A DNA stretch of 64,000 nucleotides from G963556115 sp963666605 (GCA_965140405.1 OZ223208.1:2108001-2172000), one strand, 5' to 3'. Shown: positions 19,124 through 29,219, numbered from the stretch's first letter. Numbers and translations are program-made. Notes: a model not told the origin generated them from the sequence alone.

Positions 19124-19624
19124 TTATGCTGACTTGAAAGACCTGTACTGACTTACCAGACTACTAGCACCTCCTACCATAGTCCCAAAGGCACTACTCC
19201 ACGGATTTACCTTTGAGGACTGATAGAGGTTTGCCTGATTTGTATGGTTGATAGACTGTATCCTGAAGGCTCGAGCATCTTGAGCTGCATTGTAGCGTGT
19301 CGTTATTACATCTCGTTCTGCTTCTGCTGCATTACTCTTTGCGACATCAACTGGTGATCCTGCTCCAGTTGATACACCAGCAGCTCCGAAAGCAGCTCTA
19401 TTCTCTCCCTCAGTCTTTGACAAGTTTAATCTGATCTGCTTTACTTCCTGTTCGCCTTTCTCTTTGGCCTGTGCTTCTTGTTCAGCAGCGAGTTGTGCAT
19501 TACTCATAGATATCGCAGAGTTGTAATCTGCAGCCTGATTCTGTGCTTGTGCTTGTTTGTATGCCCCAGCAGCACTCATCATAGTACCGATACCACCAAT
19601 AATCATTGCAGTTGCTAAACCCAT
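19124..19624 (-). CDS. Internal virion protein (T7 gp14-like)
   Basis: 166 residues. A short hydrophobic glycine-rich N-terminus (LATAMIIGGIGTMMSAAGAY) is followed by an Ala/Gln-rich helix, and then GAAGVSTGAGSPVDV, which is typical of the gp14/internal virion protein B family. The role is in the DNA-ejection complex. The start overlaps the stop of the gp13-like gene (TAATG). Confidence 0.75.
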   Translation of the reverse strand: MGLATAMIIGGIGTMMSAAGAYKQAQAQNQAADYNSAISMSNAQLAAEQEAQAKEKGEQEVKQIRLNLSKTEGENRAAFGAAGVSTGAGSPVDVAKSNAAEAERDVITTRYNAAQDARAFRIQSINHTNQANLYQSSKVNPWSSAFGTMVGGASSLVSQYRSFKSA

Positions 19625-20103
19625 TAATCACCTCTTTTCATGTAGAACTTGCAAAGGAGTTTTCCAGTAATTTTATGTGGCGTTGGCTTCTCAATAGTGA
19701 AACCAAGCCATCTCAGCCAACGAATAGAGAGCTTGTAGCGGTAGTCAACAAAGTTCTCTAGTTCTTCATATTTATTTAGTGCATTCAGAATGTATCTCTT
19801 TGATGCTCTAGCGGTGCAGAGCCATTCCTTGCCAGCAATATCTGTAGAAAGCATCCACGGACGTCCCTTATTACCTAGCAGTGCAAACGGAGCAACGCCA
19901 AACATTGCCCCAACACAACCGCCAGACAGCCCTGTATACGGCTGATCAGACTTGCGGTAGGCTTGATGTACCGCTTCTTCAGGACTCTTTCCCATAGCTT
20001 CACACTCCAGAACGCAATCTCTATTCATATTCTTAATGAGGTCTTCAACGTCATCCATAGTTGAAGGTCTGATCTCAATATTTCTCTTTACTCTTCTCAT
20101 CAT
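19624..20103 (-). CDS. Gp13-like protein (DUF2833, acetyltransferase-like fold)
   Basis: 159 residues. It begins IEIRPSTMDDVEDLIKNM and contains GGCVGAMFGVAP and GKPWMLST-like segments, typical of the T7 gp13-like internal protein family with a GNAT-like fold. It overlaps the upstream nozzle gene by four bases and the downstream gp14-like gene by one, as in other podoviruses. It helps form the virion core; acetyltransferase activity is not expected. Confidence 0.75.
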   Translation of the reverse strand: MMRRVKRNIEIRPSTMDDVEDLIKNMNRDCVLECEAMGKSPEEAVHQAYRKSDQPYTGLSGGCVGAMFGVAPFALLGNKGRPWMLSTDIAGKEWLCTARASKRYILNALNKYEELENFVDYRYKLSIRWLRWLGFTIEKPTPHKITGKLLCKFYMKRGD

Positions 20104-22166
20104 ACCTGCCCGTATTCTATCTCTGGTATCAAGCCGTTAATGGTTACCGGGAGTGGATCATTGTTGCGCAGATATATTTTCCCACCGCAAGCATTGTCCA
20201 CACCCGGCAAGCTAACCTCTTTCTTGCCTGTAAAGAGACTGAGAGGATCTCCCAGACCTTCATCAGTTCTAAAGTCTATCTCTTGATAGTCACCTTCTTG
20301 ACCTGAGCCAGAAGCTTCTAGTGATAGTGTCGCTGTATTCTCCATAGCTACATAAACCTTTGTAATGTCTATAATTTTGCCAAGGCTTGAGCCATTCTCT
20401 GTAGAAATATTGATTTCCATAGATTCGATCAACGATTCATAGCCAAGACCTATCTGTATCTGTCTTGCTGGCTGTGGTAGTTCAAATGTACCTTCTGGAG
20501 TTACTACTCCTTTTATTGGGCTTCCATCAGCCACCCCGACTACCTCCATTCCTGCAAGATGTTCAAGCTTTGATAAGGAGCTTACCTCTGTTTCAGATAT
20601 TAGTGACATCCCAGAATCGACAAAGAATGAGTTACGTATGTCATTATCCTTTAGGCGTTCATGAAGCCTTTCAATGTACTTTTTAGTAGTGCCATTTATT
20701 TCACGCTCAATAACAAAGTAGACCTCATCACTGCCGTCACCGTCTGATGCCACACATACGTCTTTGTATCTTCCCTGAGTAGAATGGTGATGCCATGCCC
20801 AGACCTGTTGATCCTTCTTATAGGTCAGCCCTAGGAGTACTCCATCATCACGTACACACCAGATTATTGAGTCAGGATTACGCTGAAAAGCCCACGCAAC
20901 AATCTTTTTACCCTTGAATAAATGTGTTGCAAGGATAGAAAGATCATTACTCTGGTAGCCATCAGCTTCGAGCTTATATGCCATATCCTGTACAGCATTA
21001 CAGGCATTTGAGATATAAATAATGGAGTCATTTATTAAAAGTGGTTCAATCGGTGCAGAACCATTCCCTGACTGCCTCTTTCTCATTACCGATGACGGGG
21101 TTATCCCTTTGTCACCAATACCTGTTACTTTATGCTCTGCTCCTGCTGTGAGTAGCATTAATGCATCCATTGAGACCATAGCTGTGATGCCGTTGAGTTG
21201 TCCTGAAGTGATTGTAAACTCATAAGAGTCATCATCTCGTAGTGGCTCAGACTTATTGAAGTTGGTAAAGTTTCCTGTACGAGATCCCCAGAAGGTATTT
21301 GGACGTTTATTGGTATTACCTAGGATTAGTCGCTCTTCATGAAACTCAACAATACTAGGGTAGAAACCATCTTCAAATGGATTGCATGGCACAGGGATTG
21401 TAGACTTTAGATCTGGCTTGGTCTCCTTTACCTTGTACTCGCAGTCTGGTACATCCTTTATCCAGCCATATGTCCCGTAGTCATTACGGTATACCGAGTA
21501 GCCTATTGCTCCTTCAACTGGCTCCCACTTTATTACTTCACCCTCACCACCGAGTACAATGTCGGTAGGTATAGATTCATCATTTTCGTTATAAGCTGTT
21601 ACTTTGTATTTGATACTCCCTAGCTCGGTATATTTAGTTACACTCTCAATATTTGTACCGTCTGTACTTGAGGTAATAACAGGTGTCGCAAGTGACGAAC
21701 CAAAGAGCATATTATTAAACTCCCAAAGGTGGTGATCAAAACGGGAGAGGGTAGCAGGTTGGTAGAGAGGGTGGACAAGGTAAAGTTTGTCAGCAGACTG
21801 TTTGAACCTGATCTTCTTTAGATCACTGCCTAGGTAATCAGTAGTTATCTCAACAACCTCATCTGTCTCTGGATTGGTAATTAGCCCACCATCTTTGTGA
21901 ACCCTTATATACTTCTCACCAAACTCAAGTACATAGGACTGCTCAGTATTGAACTGAAACTGGATCAACCTTACTTCACCGTGAGGATACTTGGCTTCAA
22001 TACAGTACTCAGTACCCCCACGGTTTGATATACCACCATGAGGGTGAATGATACAGTTCTCACAAGAAGCTAGTGCCAGAGCATATTTCTGTAGATCAAT
22101 ACGCATTCCAAGTGCCGGAGACCAGACACCAGCAACAAAAGCAGGCTGCACTGTATTAACACCCAT
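20100..22166 (-). CDS. Tail nozzle protein (T7 gp12-like)
   Basis: 688 residues. The N-terminus (QPAFVAGVWSPALGMRIDLQ, CENCIIHPHGGISNRGGT) is the recognisable start of podovirus tail nozzle/tubular protein B. The middle contains WEPVEGAIGYSVYRN-like fibronectin-type sequence and FWGSRTGNFTNF, also typical. It forms the distal tube of the short tail. It lies immediately downstream of the gp11-like adaptor. Confidence 0.85.
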   Translation of the reverse strand: MGVNTVQPAFVAGVWSPALGMRIDLQKYALALASCENCIIHPHGGISNRGGTEYCIEAKYPHGEVRLIQFQFNTEQSYVLEFGEKYIRVHKDGGLITNPETDEVVEITTDYLGSDLKKIRFKQSADKLYLVHPLYQPATLSRFDHHLWEFNNMLFGSSLATPVITSSTDGTNIESVTKYTELGSIKYKVTAYNENDESIPTDIVLGGEGEVIKWEPVEGAIGYSVYRNDYGTYGWIKDVPDCEYKVKETKPDLKSTIPVPCNPFEDGFYPSIVEFHEERLILGNTNKRPNTFWGSRTGNFTNFNKSEPLRDDDSYEFTITSGQLNGITAMVSMDALMLLTAGAEHKVTGIGDKGITPSSVMRKRQSGNGSAPIEPLLINDSIIYISNACNAVQDMAYKLEADGYQSNDLSILATHLFKGKKIVAWAFQRNPDSIIWCVRDDGVLLGLTYKKDQQVWAWHHHSTQGRYKDVCVASDGDGSDEVYFVIEREINGTTKKYIERLHERLKDNDIRNSFFVDSGMSLISETEVSSLSKLEHLAGMEVVGVADGSPIKGVVTPEGTFELPQPARQIQIGLGYESLIESMEINISTENGSSLGKIIDITKVYVAMENTATLSLEASGSGQEGDYQEIDFRTDEGLGDPLSLFTGKKEVSLPGVDNACGGKIYLRNNDPLPVTINGLIPEIEYGQV

Positions 22167-22184
22167 GACGTTATCTTCTCCTGA

Positions 22185-22768
22185 TTAAAAACGTGAGTCT
22201 GCTATCTCACTTGTACTCTCTACCGTCTTTTTACATTCTTTCGCATCAGCTACTTTGGCTTTATTTAGAAGTTCCATATACCTTCTCTCGTTTGCTTCCC
22301 ACATATCAGGTCTACCAGTAAGGTTTACTGCACCATCAGCAGCAAGTCGTGCTGCAAGAGCGACTACAAAGCTCGAATCAAACTCATTGGTATCGGTAAT
22401 GCGAGCTGTGTAGCGTAGCACCGCCTTACCGACGTCGGTAAGGATCACCTTAGAGCCATTACTGCTTGCTATCTCATAGTCCTGGTCTTTGTGTATATTA
22501 TCAGGGCTGACTAGTTGTCCAGCTTTTACACAGTCGATGGGGGGTACTGGTAGACATAGGTATATAGTGGACTTGCTTCTTCAGAGAGTGAGAGAGCCAC
22601 AACCTTGTTACAGAAAGACCAGGGGTGTTCACGTAGTAGGAAGTCATAAGCAACTGGATAAAGCCTATTCATCGTTCTTGCTTCCAGTGAAGAAGCATCA
22701 GGATCCTGAATAATCTTCTTACGTAGGAAGATAAGAGCTAAATTGTATATATCCAGTTTGCTTGCCAT
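22185..22768 (-). pseudogene. Tail adaptor (T7 gp11-like), single-base frameshift
   Basis: Two frames make up one gene. 22526-22768 reads SKLDIYNLALIFLRKK ... EHPWSFCNKVVALSL ... YVYQYPP and then stops. 22185-22525 continues in the next frame as IDCVKAGQLVSPDNIHK ... ILTDVGKAVLRYTARITD ... DSSFVVALAARLAADGAVNL, exactly the second half of tail tubular protein A. The break is at the run of six C (complement of 22539-22544); seven would restore one protein of about 194 residues. This connector protein is essential in podoviruses. Programmed slippage, mutation or a base-call error are all possible. Confidence 0.85.
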
Positions 22769-23181
22769 TATTCACTATCTCCACTGTACTCAAGTGACCA
22801 GTCGATACTCTTGAAGTACTCAAGGTCTTCTCCAGTAATCCCAGCTTCCTCAAGCTTCTTAATAATGGTCTCAGGCTTCCAGTTAGACTTGGCATTGACA
22901 CCATTACTAGTAGCATATTCAATCAGATTGCTATGCTCTACATCGATATCGATGAGCTTATTACCACCGCCTTCAGTATCATCTCCCTGGTCGTCACTAC
23001 CACTATCAATCCCCAAATCAATCAGTGGAATTATATCCCCATCAGGGATGCCTACCGCCCTGAACATCTGGTCAAGCTCTTCCTCTGTAAGCCCAGAAGG
23101 TATTTCGTCAGGCTTGTACTCAGTGCTCTTGGTATAGTACTTCTTACTGTGATAAATATCATCTCTTGCTTTATATCTCAT
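22768..23181 (-). CDS. Phage structural-region protein, unknown (acidic)
   Basis: 137 residues, acidic, with a low-complexity Asp/Gly linker (DSGSDDQGDDTEGGGNK). The C-terminal 50 residues (KSNWKPETIIKKLEEAGITG) look like a small helical SAP/HeH-type motif often found at the ends of phage head-tail genes. It starts 71 bases downstream of the Bbp16-like gene and its stop overlaps the start of the tail adaptor (TAATG). Role not recognised. Confidence 0.6.
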   Translation of the reverse strand: MRYKARDDIYHSKKYYTKSTEYKPDEIPSGLTEEELDQMFRAVGIPDGDIIPLIDLGIDSGSDDQGDDTEGGGNKLIDIDVEHSNLIEYATSNGVNAKSNWKPETIIKKLEEAGITGEDLEYFKSIDWSLEYSGDSE

Positions 23182-23252
23182 GATACTCCTTATTTAATTT
23201 TGTATCTGCGTAGATGGTAATCGAATTATTCAGTATTAATTACAGTTAACTC

Positions 23253-23636
23253 TTAGTGGTTGGTCTGTGCTCCTTCCACTAGTCGTGCAGTAAATGCGCC
23301 AGCACTGAGTGTTGCAGACGGGGTATACTTGACACGTAGATACCTCCCAAGGATATGAGAGATACGTAGTAGCACCGGATTACCTCCAGCAGTGAGTTCG
23401 GATGCAGGATACTCAGGGCTTATGCTCTCTGTTTTAGGTGTAGCAAAGTCCTCTGTGTCTGCACTTTCCAGCGCAAATGTCACACTTCCTCCGACCACCG
23501 AAGTATTAACATTTATTAACAAGGTTAGATCGGTATCACCAACCCCTCTATCACCTGTATCGATAATATTTGTAGAGGTGGCGGTAGTAGTTACTACCTG
23601 AGAACGACTAAAAATATTTTCTGCGTCAACGTACAT
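23253..23636 (-). CDS. Bbp16-like capsid-associated protein
   Basis: 127 residues. MYVDAENIFSRSQVVTTTATSTNIID and the final LRVKYTPSATLSAGAFTARLV closely follow the pattern of the Bordetella phage Bbp16 family, proposed capsid cement or decoration proteins. It lies directly after the major capsid gene, as in BPP-1-like phages. Beta-rich, no signal peptide. Confidence 0.75.
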   Translation of the reverse strand: MYVDAENIFSRSQVVTTTATSTNIIDTGDRGVGDTDLTLLINVNTSVVGGSVTFALESADTEDFATPKTESISPEYPASELTAGGNPVLLRISHILGRYLRVKYTPSATLSAGAFTARLVEGAQTNH

Positions 23637-23719
23637 ATTAACTCCTTATTATTTTGGTTTAGGTATAGGAGGTAGACTACCTACCTCCTTAGTCTGTTTG
23701 TTTTTGAGTAGATAATGTC

Positions 23720-24715
23720 TTACTGGACAAATGTTCCAGTTACTGCTTGCTCCATACGGCTGATTTTCTCAACTGAGCGAATCGGAATACCATCAAATGC
23801 AACCACCTGTTTACCTTCAATGGTTTCAAATGAGAGATTGACATTCTTCTTATCCAGCATCTGTAGTCTGAGATAGGTTCTGATTCTAGGGTGGCAGTAC
23901 CATGCCATCTTTACTCCACCATTCTGTTTGACTCTTTCTGAGAGCTGGATCATCTTTCTGACAATATCACACTCATCAACTGTCCCAAGTTTCGCCATAT
24001 CAACATTACAAAGTCTACCACCATATCTCCAGTCCTTGACCATCAGACCAGGCTTCCATTTGAACTGTGTCCGGTATGCGTAGTATTCGCCACCATCTTC
24101 GTCGGTTACCTTCTCTTTACCCTTGTTATTTATCTGTAACCCAGCTTTAGAACCACGAGGAAATAATCCAGAGATCTGATTCTCACCCCACCCTACAAGC
24201 CATATTGAGGTATTTGTCACACCTGTACCGCCACCATCAATAATATTCTCACCACTAGGTACTGCTGGATCAGAATACCTAGGTGTAAGCCCAAGGAATC
24301 TCTTCTCGTCGACATTGGTATCACCGTAGAAGAGTGTCTCAATCATTCCTTGATTCATTGATTCAGTAAAAGCGATATCCTCTGAGAGACGGAGTTTGTC
24401 ACCGTTACCATCGATCTCATAAAGGTCTTCATCAATATCGCTGAAGCCTTCCATGATACCAGTTGTATCGGTACACTTTGTCCGTGTTGACTTTGATGGC
24501 TGTGAACCTTTGTTGATCTCTCTCCAAGCAATCTTCGGCAGGCCAGTTCTCTGTGATGAGATATGTTTCGTACCGTCATTACATTCAGTGAAGATCATAT
24601 CATCTGTTACTTCATTGTCTTGTGCGAGGATCTCAGCGAGCTGAAGGATTTTACCGTCCTTAGTAGCTTTGGCATGATCCACAAGGGTTAGTTTAGTACT
24701 AGCTAGTACAGGCAT
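23720..24715 (-). CDS. Major capsid protein (Bbp17/GP7-like)
   Basis: 331 residues. LTLVDHAKATKDGKILQLAE, GLPKIAWREINKG and TESMNQGMIETLFYGD are typical of the N-terminal arm and E-loop region of this HK97-fold capsid family. MAWYCHPRIRTYLR and GIPIRSVEKI in the C-terminal third match its P-domain. It is flanked by scaffold and Bbp16-like genes, the standard head-module order. Confidence 0.88.
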   Translation of the reverse strand: MPVLASTKLTLVDHAKATKDGKILQLAEILAQDNEVTDDMIFTECNDGTKHISSQRTGLPKIAWREINKGSQPSKSTRTKCTDTTGIMEGFSDIDEDLYEIDGNGDKLRLSEDIAFTESMNQGMIETLFYGDTNVDEKRFLGLTPRYSDPAVPSGENIIDGGGTGVTNTSIWLVGWGENQISGLFPRGSKAGLQINNKGKEKVTDEDGGEYYAYRTQFKWKPGLMVKDWRYGGRLCNVDMAKLGTVDECDIVRKMIQLSERVKQNGGVKMAWYCHPRIRTYLRLQMLDKKNVNLSFETIEGKQVVAFDGIPIRSVEKISRMEQAVTGTFVQ

Positions 24716-24779
24716 TGTTTACTCCTTATTCTGGGTTATAAAAATGTACTACTAAATGAAATTTGTATGTTTAAAGCTG

Positions 24780-25493
24780 TTACTTCTCTCCGTACCAAAT
24801 CTCTTCAGGTGTTTTCTTGCTCTTTGTTTCACTACCCTTGATGAACTTATCATTCTGTGTTGCTTTGTTGATACGGTGGAGCATTCGGACTAGTCCAGCA
24901 TTATTACCAAACCCTGACGTAGTAAGCTCTTCTCTAAATTCTTTATCAGCAAACTGGTTGAGTACCGAGTTACACCCTGCAAGGTTCTTCTCAAGATCTT
25001 TACCACCAATTTCAGGATCACTTTTGATCTCTTCTACCCATCCATCCATCGTCTCCGTCCATGCTTCATACTGCTTCTTGTAGGCATCGCTGTAAGCATC
25101 CTTGACCGCTTCCTCTGCCATCGCTGTATACTTCTGAGCCTTTTCCTGACTCAGATTGTCCTCCTTTGCTTGAGCAGCAAACTTACCAAGTAACTCCTTG
25201 TTTGCTTCAAACCCCTCACTAAATTGAAACTCTTCGTACTCCTCTGGTGCTCCTTCTGCTTCTTCACTATCTGAGTCTTTCTTCTCATCCTCAGATTCGT
25301 TGCTATTCTCAGCATCTGCAGAGTCGTCATTCTTACTCTGCTCTGTCTCTGAGTCCTGAGAGACCCCAACTAATGTCTTAGTTTTACTGACCTCTTGTTT
25401 ATTCTCCGGTTCACCAGTTTGCTCAGTACTCTGAGAGTTTTCTGTTGACTCTGTACTCTCTGTGTTCTCGTTGCCGTTTTCTTCATCAGCCAT
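24780..25493 (-). CDS. Capsid scaffolding protein
   Basis: 237 residues. The first 90 residues are a strongly acidic low-complexity region rich in Glu, Ser, Asn and Thr. The rest is helical (KEDNLSQEKAQKYTAMAEEA, typical of phage scaffold proteins) with a basic C-terminus (SETKSKKTPEEIWYGEK) expected to touch the capsid protein. Its position just before the capsid gene supports the assignment. Confidence 0.8.
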   Translation of the reverse strand: MADEENGNENTESTESTENSQSTEQTGEPENKQEVSKTKTLVGVSQDSETEQSKNDDSADAENSNESEDEKKDSDSEEAEGAPEEYEEFQFSEGFEANKELLGKFAAQAKEDNLSQEKAQKYTAMAEEAVKDAYSDAYKKQYEAWTETMDGWVEEIKSDPEIGGKDLEKNLAGCNSVLNQFADKEFREELTTSGFGNNAGLVRMLHRINKATQNDKFIKGSETKSKKTPEEIWYGEK

Positions 25494-25535
25494 TCTTCTC
25501 TTCCTTTTTGCTAGTTAACAGTTAATAGCTACTAT

Positions 25536-25835
25536 CTATATGGTCATTGAAATAATTTGTTCGAGCTCCTCCATTGCGACCTCTTTGAGGTCTTCAAATA
25601 TGAGCAGTCCGCAGCTCCTTACCCCTTCACGCCGTGACGTGATTTCGGTTACACCACCACTACTCAGTTTGAATAGTCGAAACTTCTTTAATAGACTTGC
25701 AAGAACTGTTTTACCATTCTGTGAGCGAGCTATATACTTGAGGCAATTGAGATACTTCTCTCTTTCGTCTGGGCTATTCTTTTCCGGTTCATCATCAAAT
25801 ATTGCTGTATCTACATCATCAAAAATATCATTCAT
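25536..25835 (-). CDS. Bbp19-like head-module protein
   Basis: 99 residues, N-terminus acidic, then YLNCLKYIARSQNGKTVLASLL, the core of the small Bbp19-like family located between portal and scaffold in BPP-1-type phages. Start overlaps the end of the portal gene. Function in head assembly is unknown. Confidence 0.6.
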   Translation of the reverse strand: MNDIFDDVDTAIFDDEPEKNSPDEREKYLNCLKYIARSQNGKTVLASLLKKFRLFKLSSGGVTEITSRREGVRSCGLLIFEDLKEVAMEELEQIISMTI

Positions 25836-27565
25836 TAGCTCATCCCTCCGAGTATCTGCGTAAGTGCATTATTCCCTTCAGTATCAATCTTAGACATAGT
25901 CTCAGCTCCCTGAGTTATCCTTTCAAGTTGCTGCATACCCATTTCTTCATTCTTCTCTTTTGCTCTATCCTCTCTGATCTTTTGAAGTGCTTCTATTGAG
26001 CGCATTACCTTCGGTGGTACCTTGATGATATTGCAGTAGTACCTTGCCAGTTCATCAAAGTCGATATGGTCTACAATCTCAGGGTAAGACTCAGCAAGTG
26101 AACCAAGGAAGGTTATTGCCTGCTCTATGGTAGTGACTTCTGACATCTTTTGAGCCTGCGCCAGTACTCCGTTGTATACAGTATTGAGAAGAACATTCTC
26201 AAGCTGCTCTGGTGGATCAGGAATGATATTTGATCGTTCAGCTATACCGTAGACAAAGTCGATTGTCGGGGTGAGGAATTCATACATTACTCTATCACTA
26301 GCTGGGCCTATTATTGAGAGTCGTGCTGCCATACGCTGAGCAACCTCATACGCTGTCATCTGTTTGTCTTGCTCGAGTACTGCAAAGAAGATATTGTTTA
26401 AGAACCACTCCTTTATCTCTTCAGACTTGTTCTGGATCTCAAGCATTAGGGGACTGATATCACCTGTTACCTGCATAGTAGGTTGTACAGCCAGCTCTCC
26501 ACCAGCATTATCAGGAATATAGTTTCTCGCATTTGGATTTGTACCGTTGAAGTCTGAGTTATTCTTCATCGATGCAGGAATGTTCATCGCTGGATCTAGA
26601 TACTTATCAATCTGCATAAGTTTCTTGAGTGACATCTTCTGGAGCTGCTTGATATCTGGTAGGGCGTCCATCCCGATTGATGAACCATACGCTATGTCAG
26701 AGTCGAGCTCCCAGCGTACAATAGCAAATGGCTTCTCTTTGAATCCCTGTCTATTACCTTCTCCACCCCGTAAGAATAGATTAGGCTCGCTCTCACTGAT
26801 ATCTTCGACAAAGTAGTACGAAGCATACTCCATACCTTCAGGAAGTATACACCCAGCTCTATATTCATCATTTGGTAGTATAAGGTGAATAATAGTGAAT
26901 CTTTCCTCGGTATTACCTTTGTCTAGTGCTTCTTTTACATTTCTAGGTAGGTACTCTTCATCGAATTTAGCTGAGAGCTGGTACGCAGTCATTGAGTACC
27001 GCCTGATAAGGGTATCGATATCCTTATTCTCATCTTCACCAATAAAGTACTCACCCGGCTCAAGTATGGTAAAGCGGGCAATCTGGGTCTTCTTATTCTT
27101 GCGTGGTATGTAGCACTCTTCCATAAGCATCCCAGCAGTACCAAAAGCAGCTAAGTGCTTATAGATCGTTTCAGCTATAGAGTAGAATCTTGATTCTTTG
27201 AGGATACCGAGGATTATTTTGGTAGAGGTGGAGAGCCACTCTTTTACCTCGATATCTTCATTTATCTCTTCTACTGGGTGCTCCAGTGATACCCATTTCT
27301 GTGCAGGGGAGGAGAGGCCAGACTGTATTCCAGCAGCAAAGTTCTGAATACAGCGTTTTGCAATGCCGGTAATGATTCTCTTGCCTTTTTTACGCCCTCT
27401 GTCTTTCGGGTTTTCAGAATCACTTTCAAGGTACTTACCGCTTCGTGGCAGTATCCACTCGCAGATTTCCTGCCAGTGTTCTTGGTACTCAATACGCTCA
27501 TCCTTGAGCTGAGACAGTAGTCTCTTGAAGTGCTTGAGTTTTTCCCTATCATTACTCATCTTCAT
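25835..27565 (-). CDS. Portal (head-to-tail connector) protein
   Basis: 576 residues, the usual size for podovirus head-tail connectors. YQEHWQEICEWILPRSGKY, FAAGIQSGLSSPAQKWVSL and MTAYEVAQRMAARLSIIGP are conserved in this T7/Bbp-type portal family. It forms the dodecameric ring through which DNA is packaged. It is located one small gene after the terminase. Confidence 0.9.
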   Translation of the reverse strand: MKMSNDREKLKHFKRLLSQLKDERIEYQEHWQEICEWILPRSGKYLESDSENPKDRGRKKGKRIITGIAKRCIQNFAAGIQSGLSSPAQKWVSLEHPVEEINEDIEVKEWLSTSTKIILGILKESRFYSIAETIYKHLAAFGTAGMLMEECYIPRKNKKTQIARFTILEPGEYFIGEDENKDIDTLIRRYSMTAYQLSAKFDEEYLPRNVKEALDKGNTEERFTIIHLILPNDEYRAGCILPEGMEYASYYFVEDISESEPNLFLRGGEGNRQGFKEKPFAIVRWELDSDIAYGSSIGMDALPDIKQLQKMSLKKLMQIDKYLDPAMNIPASMKNNSDFNGTNPNARNYIPDNAGGELAVQPTMQVTGDISPLMLEIQNKSEEIKEWFLNNIFFAVLEQDKQMTAYEVAQRMAARLSIIGPASDRVMYEFLTPTIDFVYGIAERSNIIPDPPEQLENVLLNTVYNGVLAQAQKMSEVTTIEQAITFLGSLAESYPEIVDHIDFDELARYYCNIIKVPPKVMRSIEALQKIREDRAKEKNEEMGMQQLERITQGAETMSKIDTEGNNALTQILGGMS

Positions 27566-27584
27566 AATTGTAGTAGCTTTCTTA

Positions 27585-27809
27585 TCATACCGCCCCGAGT
27601 AGGGTCGCTTTCTTGATTTTTGGAGTACTACTTGCGCCTAGACCACCAGTAAGGTTGTCCTCTTCACTACCTTTCGCTGCGAGTGCTTTCTTCTGTGCAT
27701 TTATCTTTGCCGACTCGACATCAGCATTCGCTTCATCAGGCCGAACTGCTGTTGTCGGTGTTACTGGTGGGGTATATGCTTGTCCACCGCCACTACTTCC
27801 TAAACACAT
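27585..27809 (-). CDS. Small glycine-rich phage protein, unknown
   Basis: 74 residues from the ATG at 27809, six bases after AAAGGAG; an earlier in-frame ATG at 27824 overlaps the ribosome site. It begins MCLGSSGGGQAY, a pattern often seen in small proteins between terminase and portal of podoviruses. The remainder is Ala/Lys-rich. Role unknown. Confidence 0.6.
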   Translation of the reverse strand: MCLGSSGGGQAYTPPVTPTTAVRPDEANADVESAKINAQKKALAAKGSEEDNLTGGLGASSTPKIKKATLLGAV

Positions 27810-27827
27810 AATTGCTCCTTTCAAATA

Positions 27828-29219
27828 TTAGCTCCATGGGTCATATTCTTCATTACGCTTATTGTTATTACTTCCTCTTGGGCTACTTCTCGGTTGTACT
27901 GGCATAGCAAATGTCAAAGCTAGTGCATCTCCTCTATCAGGTGAACCACCAGATCTCTCTTTGATATCCTTCTTCTTCTCAAGTACTATACGACCTTGTG
28001 AGTCGTAGGAGTATGTCGGTAGAGTGAGCTCTGTTTGCAGTCTTACCGACGTCGGTAAGGAGAGTCCCGTATTGATCGACTCTGCCATCAAGTACCACAT
28101 CTCACTACGCTTATTGGTAAACTTCTTGCTGTTTAGTGCATTGCCACCAAATGGGATCTCGGTAACCTCATACCCAAGACCTCTCAACCCGTCTATTACC
28201 CCTTCACCACGTCCACTATCTATAAAGATCGCATCAGGGTTATGTTTATTGATCTCATTTACTACATGCCCCACAACCTTAATAGTATCAAAGCCATTCA
28301 TTACTACCGGATCAAACACTGCTAGTCCTTGACGTCTGACAATACAGCTCGAGTCATCACCAAATCTTGCAACATCTACCCCAAGGATAACCGGAGCAAA
28401 TTCATACTGATCACTCCGCAAGCTCTTCTTTGCTGCAGCCAATACACTGTCAATCGGTATCAGTGTATTGGTTGTAGATGCTGTAAAGTCACAGAGGAAC
28501 TCCTGTCGGAACTCATTCTCTTTGCCTTTCTTTACAGCCTTCTGCCTGATATCCTCTATCTCTTCCTTGGTGAGGTGTGGGATATCATCTATCGTATTTG
28601 TTACTGGGTAGATCAAAGAAACCCAGTCGTTATCTTCTTCGAGGCCGTATGTATAGAGCTCATACAGTTCATTCAATCCTTTGGGTGTACCGATGAATAG
28701 TGCCCAGCCGTTACGGTCAGCAAGCATCGGCCTGATTACTTTAGACCATACCCCAAGCTTGAAATCTGCCGGCTCATCACATACCACACCATCAAAGTAG
28801 CCACCACGTAAAGCATCAGCATTATCAGCACCAAATATCTGAATACGTGCACCGTTATGAGGAAACTCCACCCAGAGTTCTGACTCATGTTGACGCATAT
28901 TTGGTATATTGGCGGTAAATGCTTTCAGTTGCTCCCAAGCAATCGCCTTACCCTGCTTTAGAAAAGGTGCAATATAACCAAATCTCGGAGCACCAGCGAC
29001 ACCAGGAAGGGTCTTAGCGGTATTGATCTTGAGTGCTTTGTCAATCAGCTCATTGATAGCGAGAATCGTCTTGCCGAATCGCCTATGACAAATCACCACG
29101 GAGAAACGTTTTAATTGCCTATGAATCTCCAGCTGATATTTGTGAGGTTTATATCCGGTACTGACTCTAACCTGTCTCACCTGAGTCGTCCTCTCCGCTC
29201 GGGATACCCGTATATACAA
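27828..29219 (-). CDS. Terminase large subunit
   Basis: 463 residues. Walker A-like CHRRFGKT (44-51), Walker B VVCDEPAD, and the nuclease-domain start ILGVDVARFGDDSS with its catalytic aspartates are all visible, followed by IFIDSGRGEGVIDGL. It drives ATP-dependent DNA packaging and cuts concatemers. It overlaps the small subunit gene by 53 bases, so the true start may be a little downstream. Confidence 0.95.
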   Translation of the reverse strand: MYIRVSRAERTTQVRQVRVSTGYKPHKYQLEIHRQLKRFSVVICHRRFGKTILAINELIDKALKINTAKTLPGVAGAPRFGYIAPFLKQGKAIAWEQLKAFTANIPNMRQHESELWVEFPHNGARIQIFGADNADALRGGYFDGVVCDEPADFKLGVWSKVIRPMLADRNGWALFIGTPKGLNELYELYTYGLEEDNDWVSLIYPVTNTIDDIPHLTKEEIEDIRQKAVKKGKENEFRQEFLCDFTASTTNTLIPIDSVLAAAKKSLRSDQYEFAPVILGVDVARFGDDSSCIVRRQGLAVFDPVVMNGFDTIKVVGHVVNEINKHNPDAIFIDSGRGEGVIDGLRGLGYEVTEIPFGGNALNSKKFTNKRSEMWYLMAESINTGLSLPTSVRLQTELTLPTYSYDSQGRIVLEKKKDIKERSGGSPDRGDALALTFAMPVQPRSSPRGSNNNKRNEEYDPWS

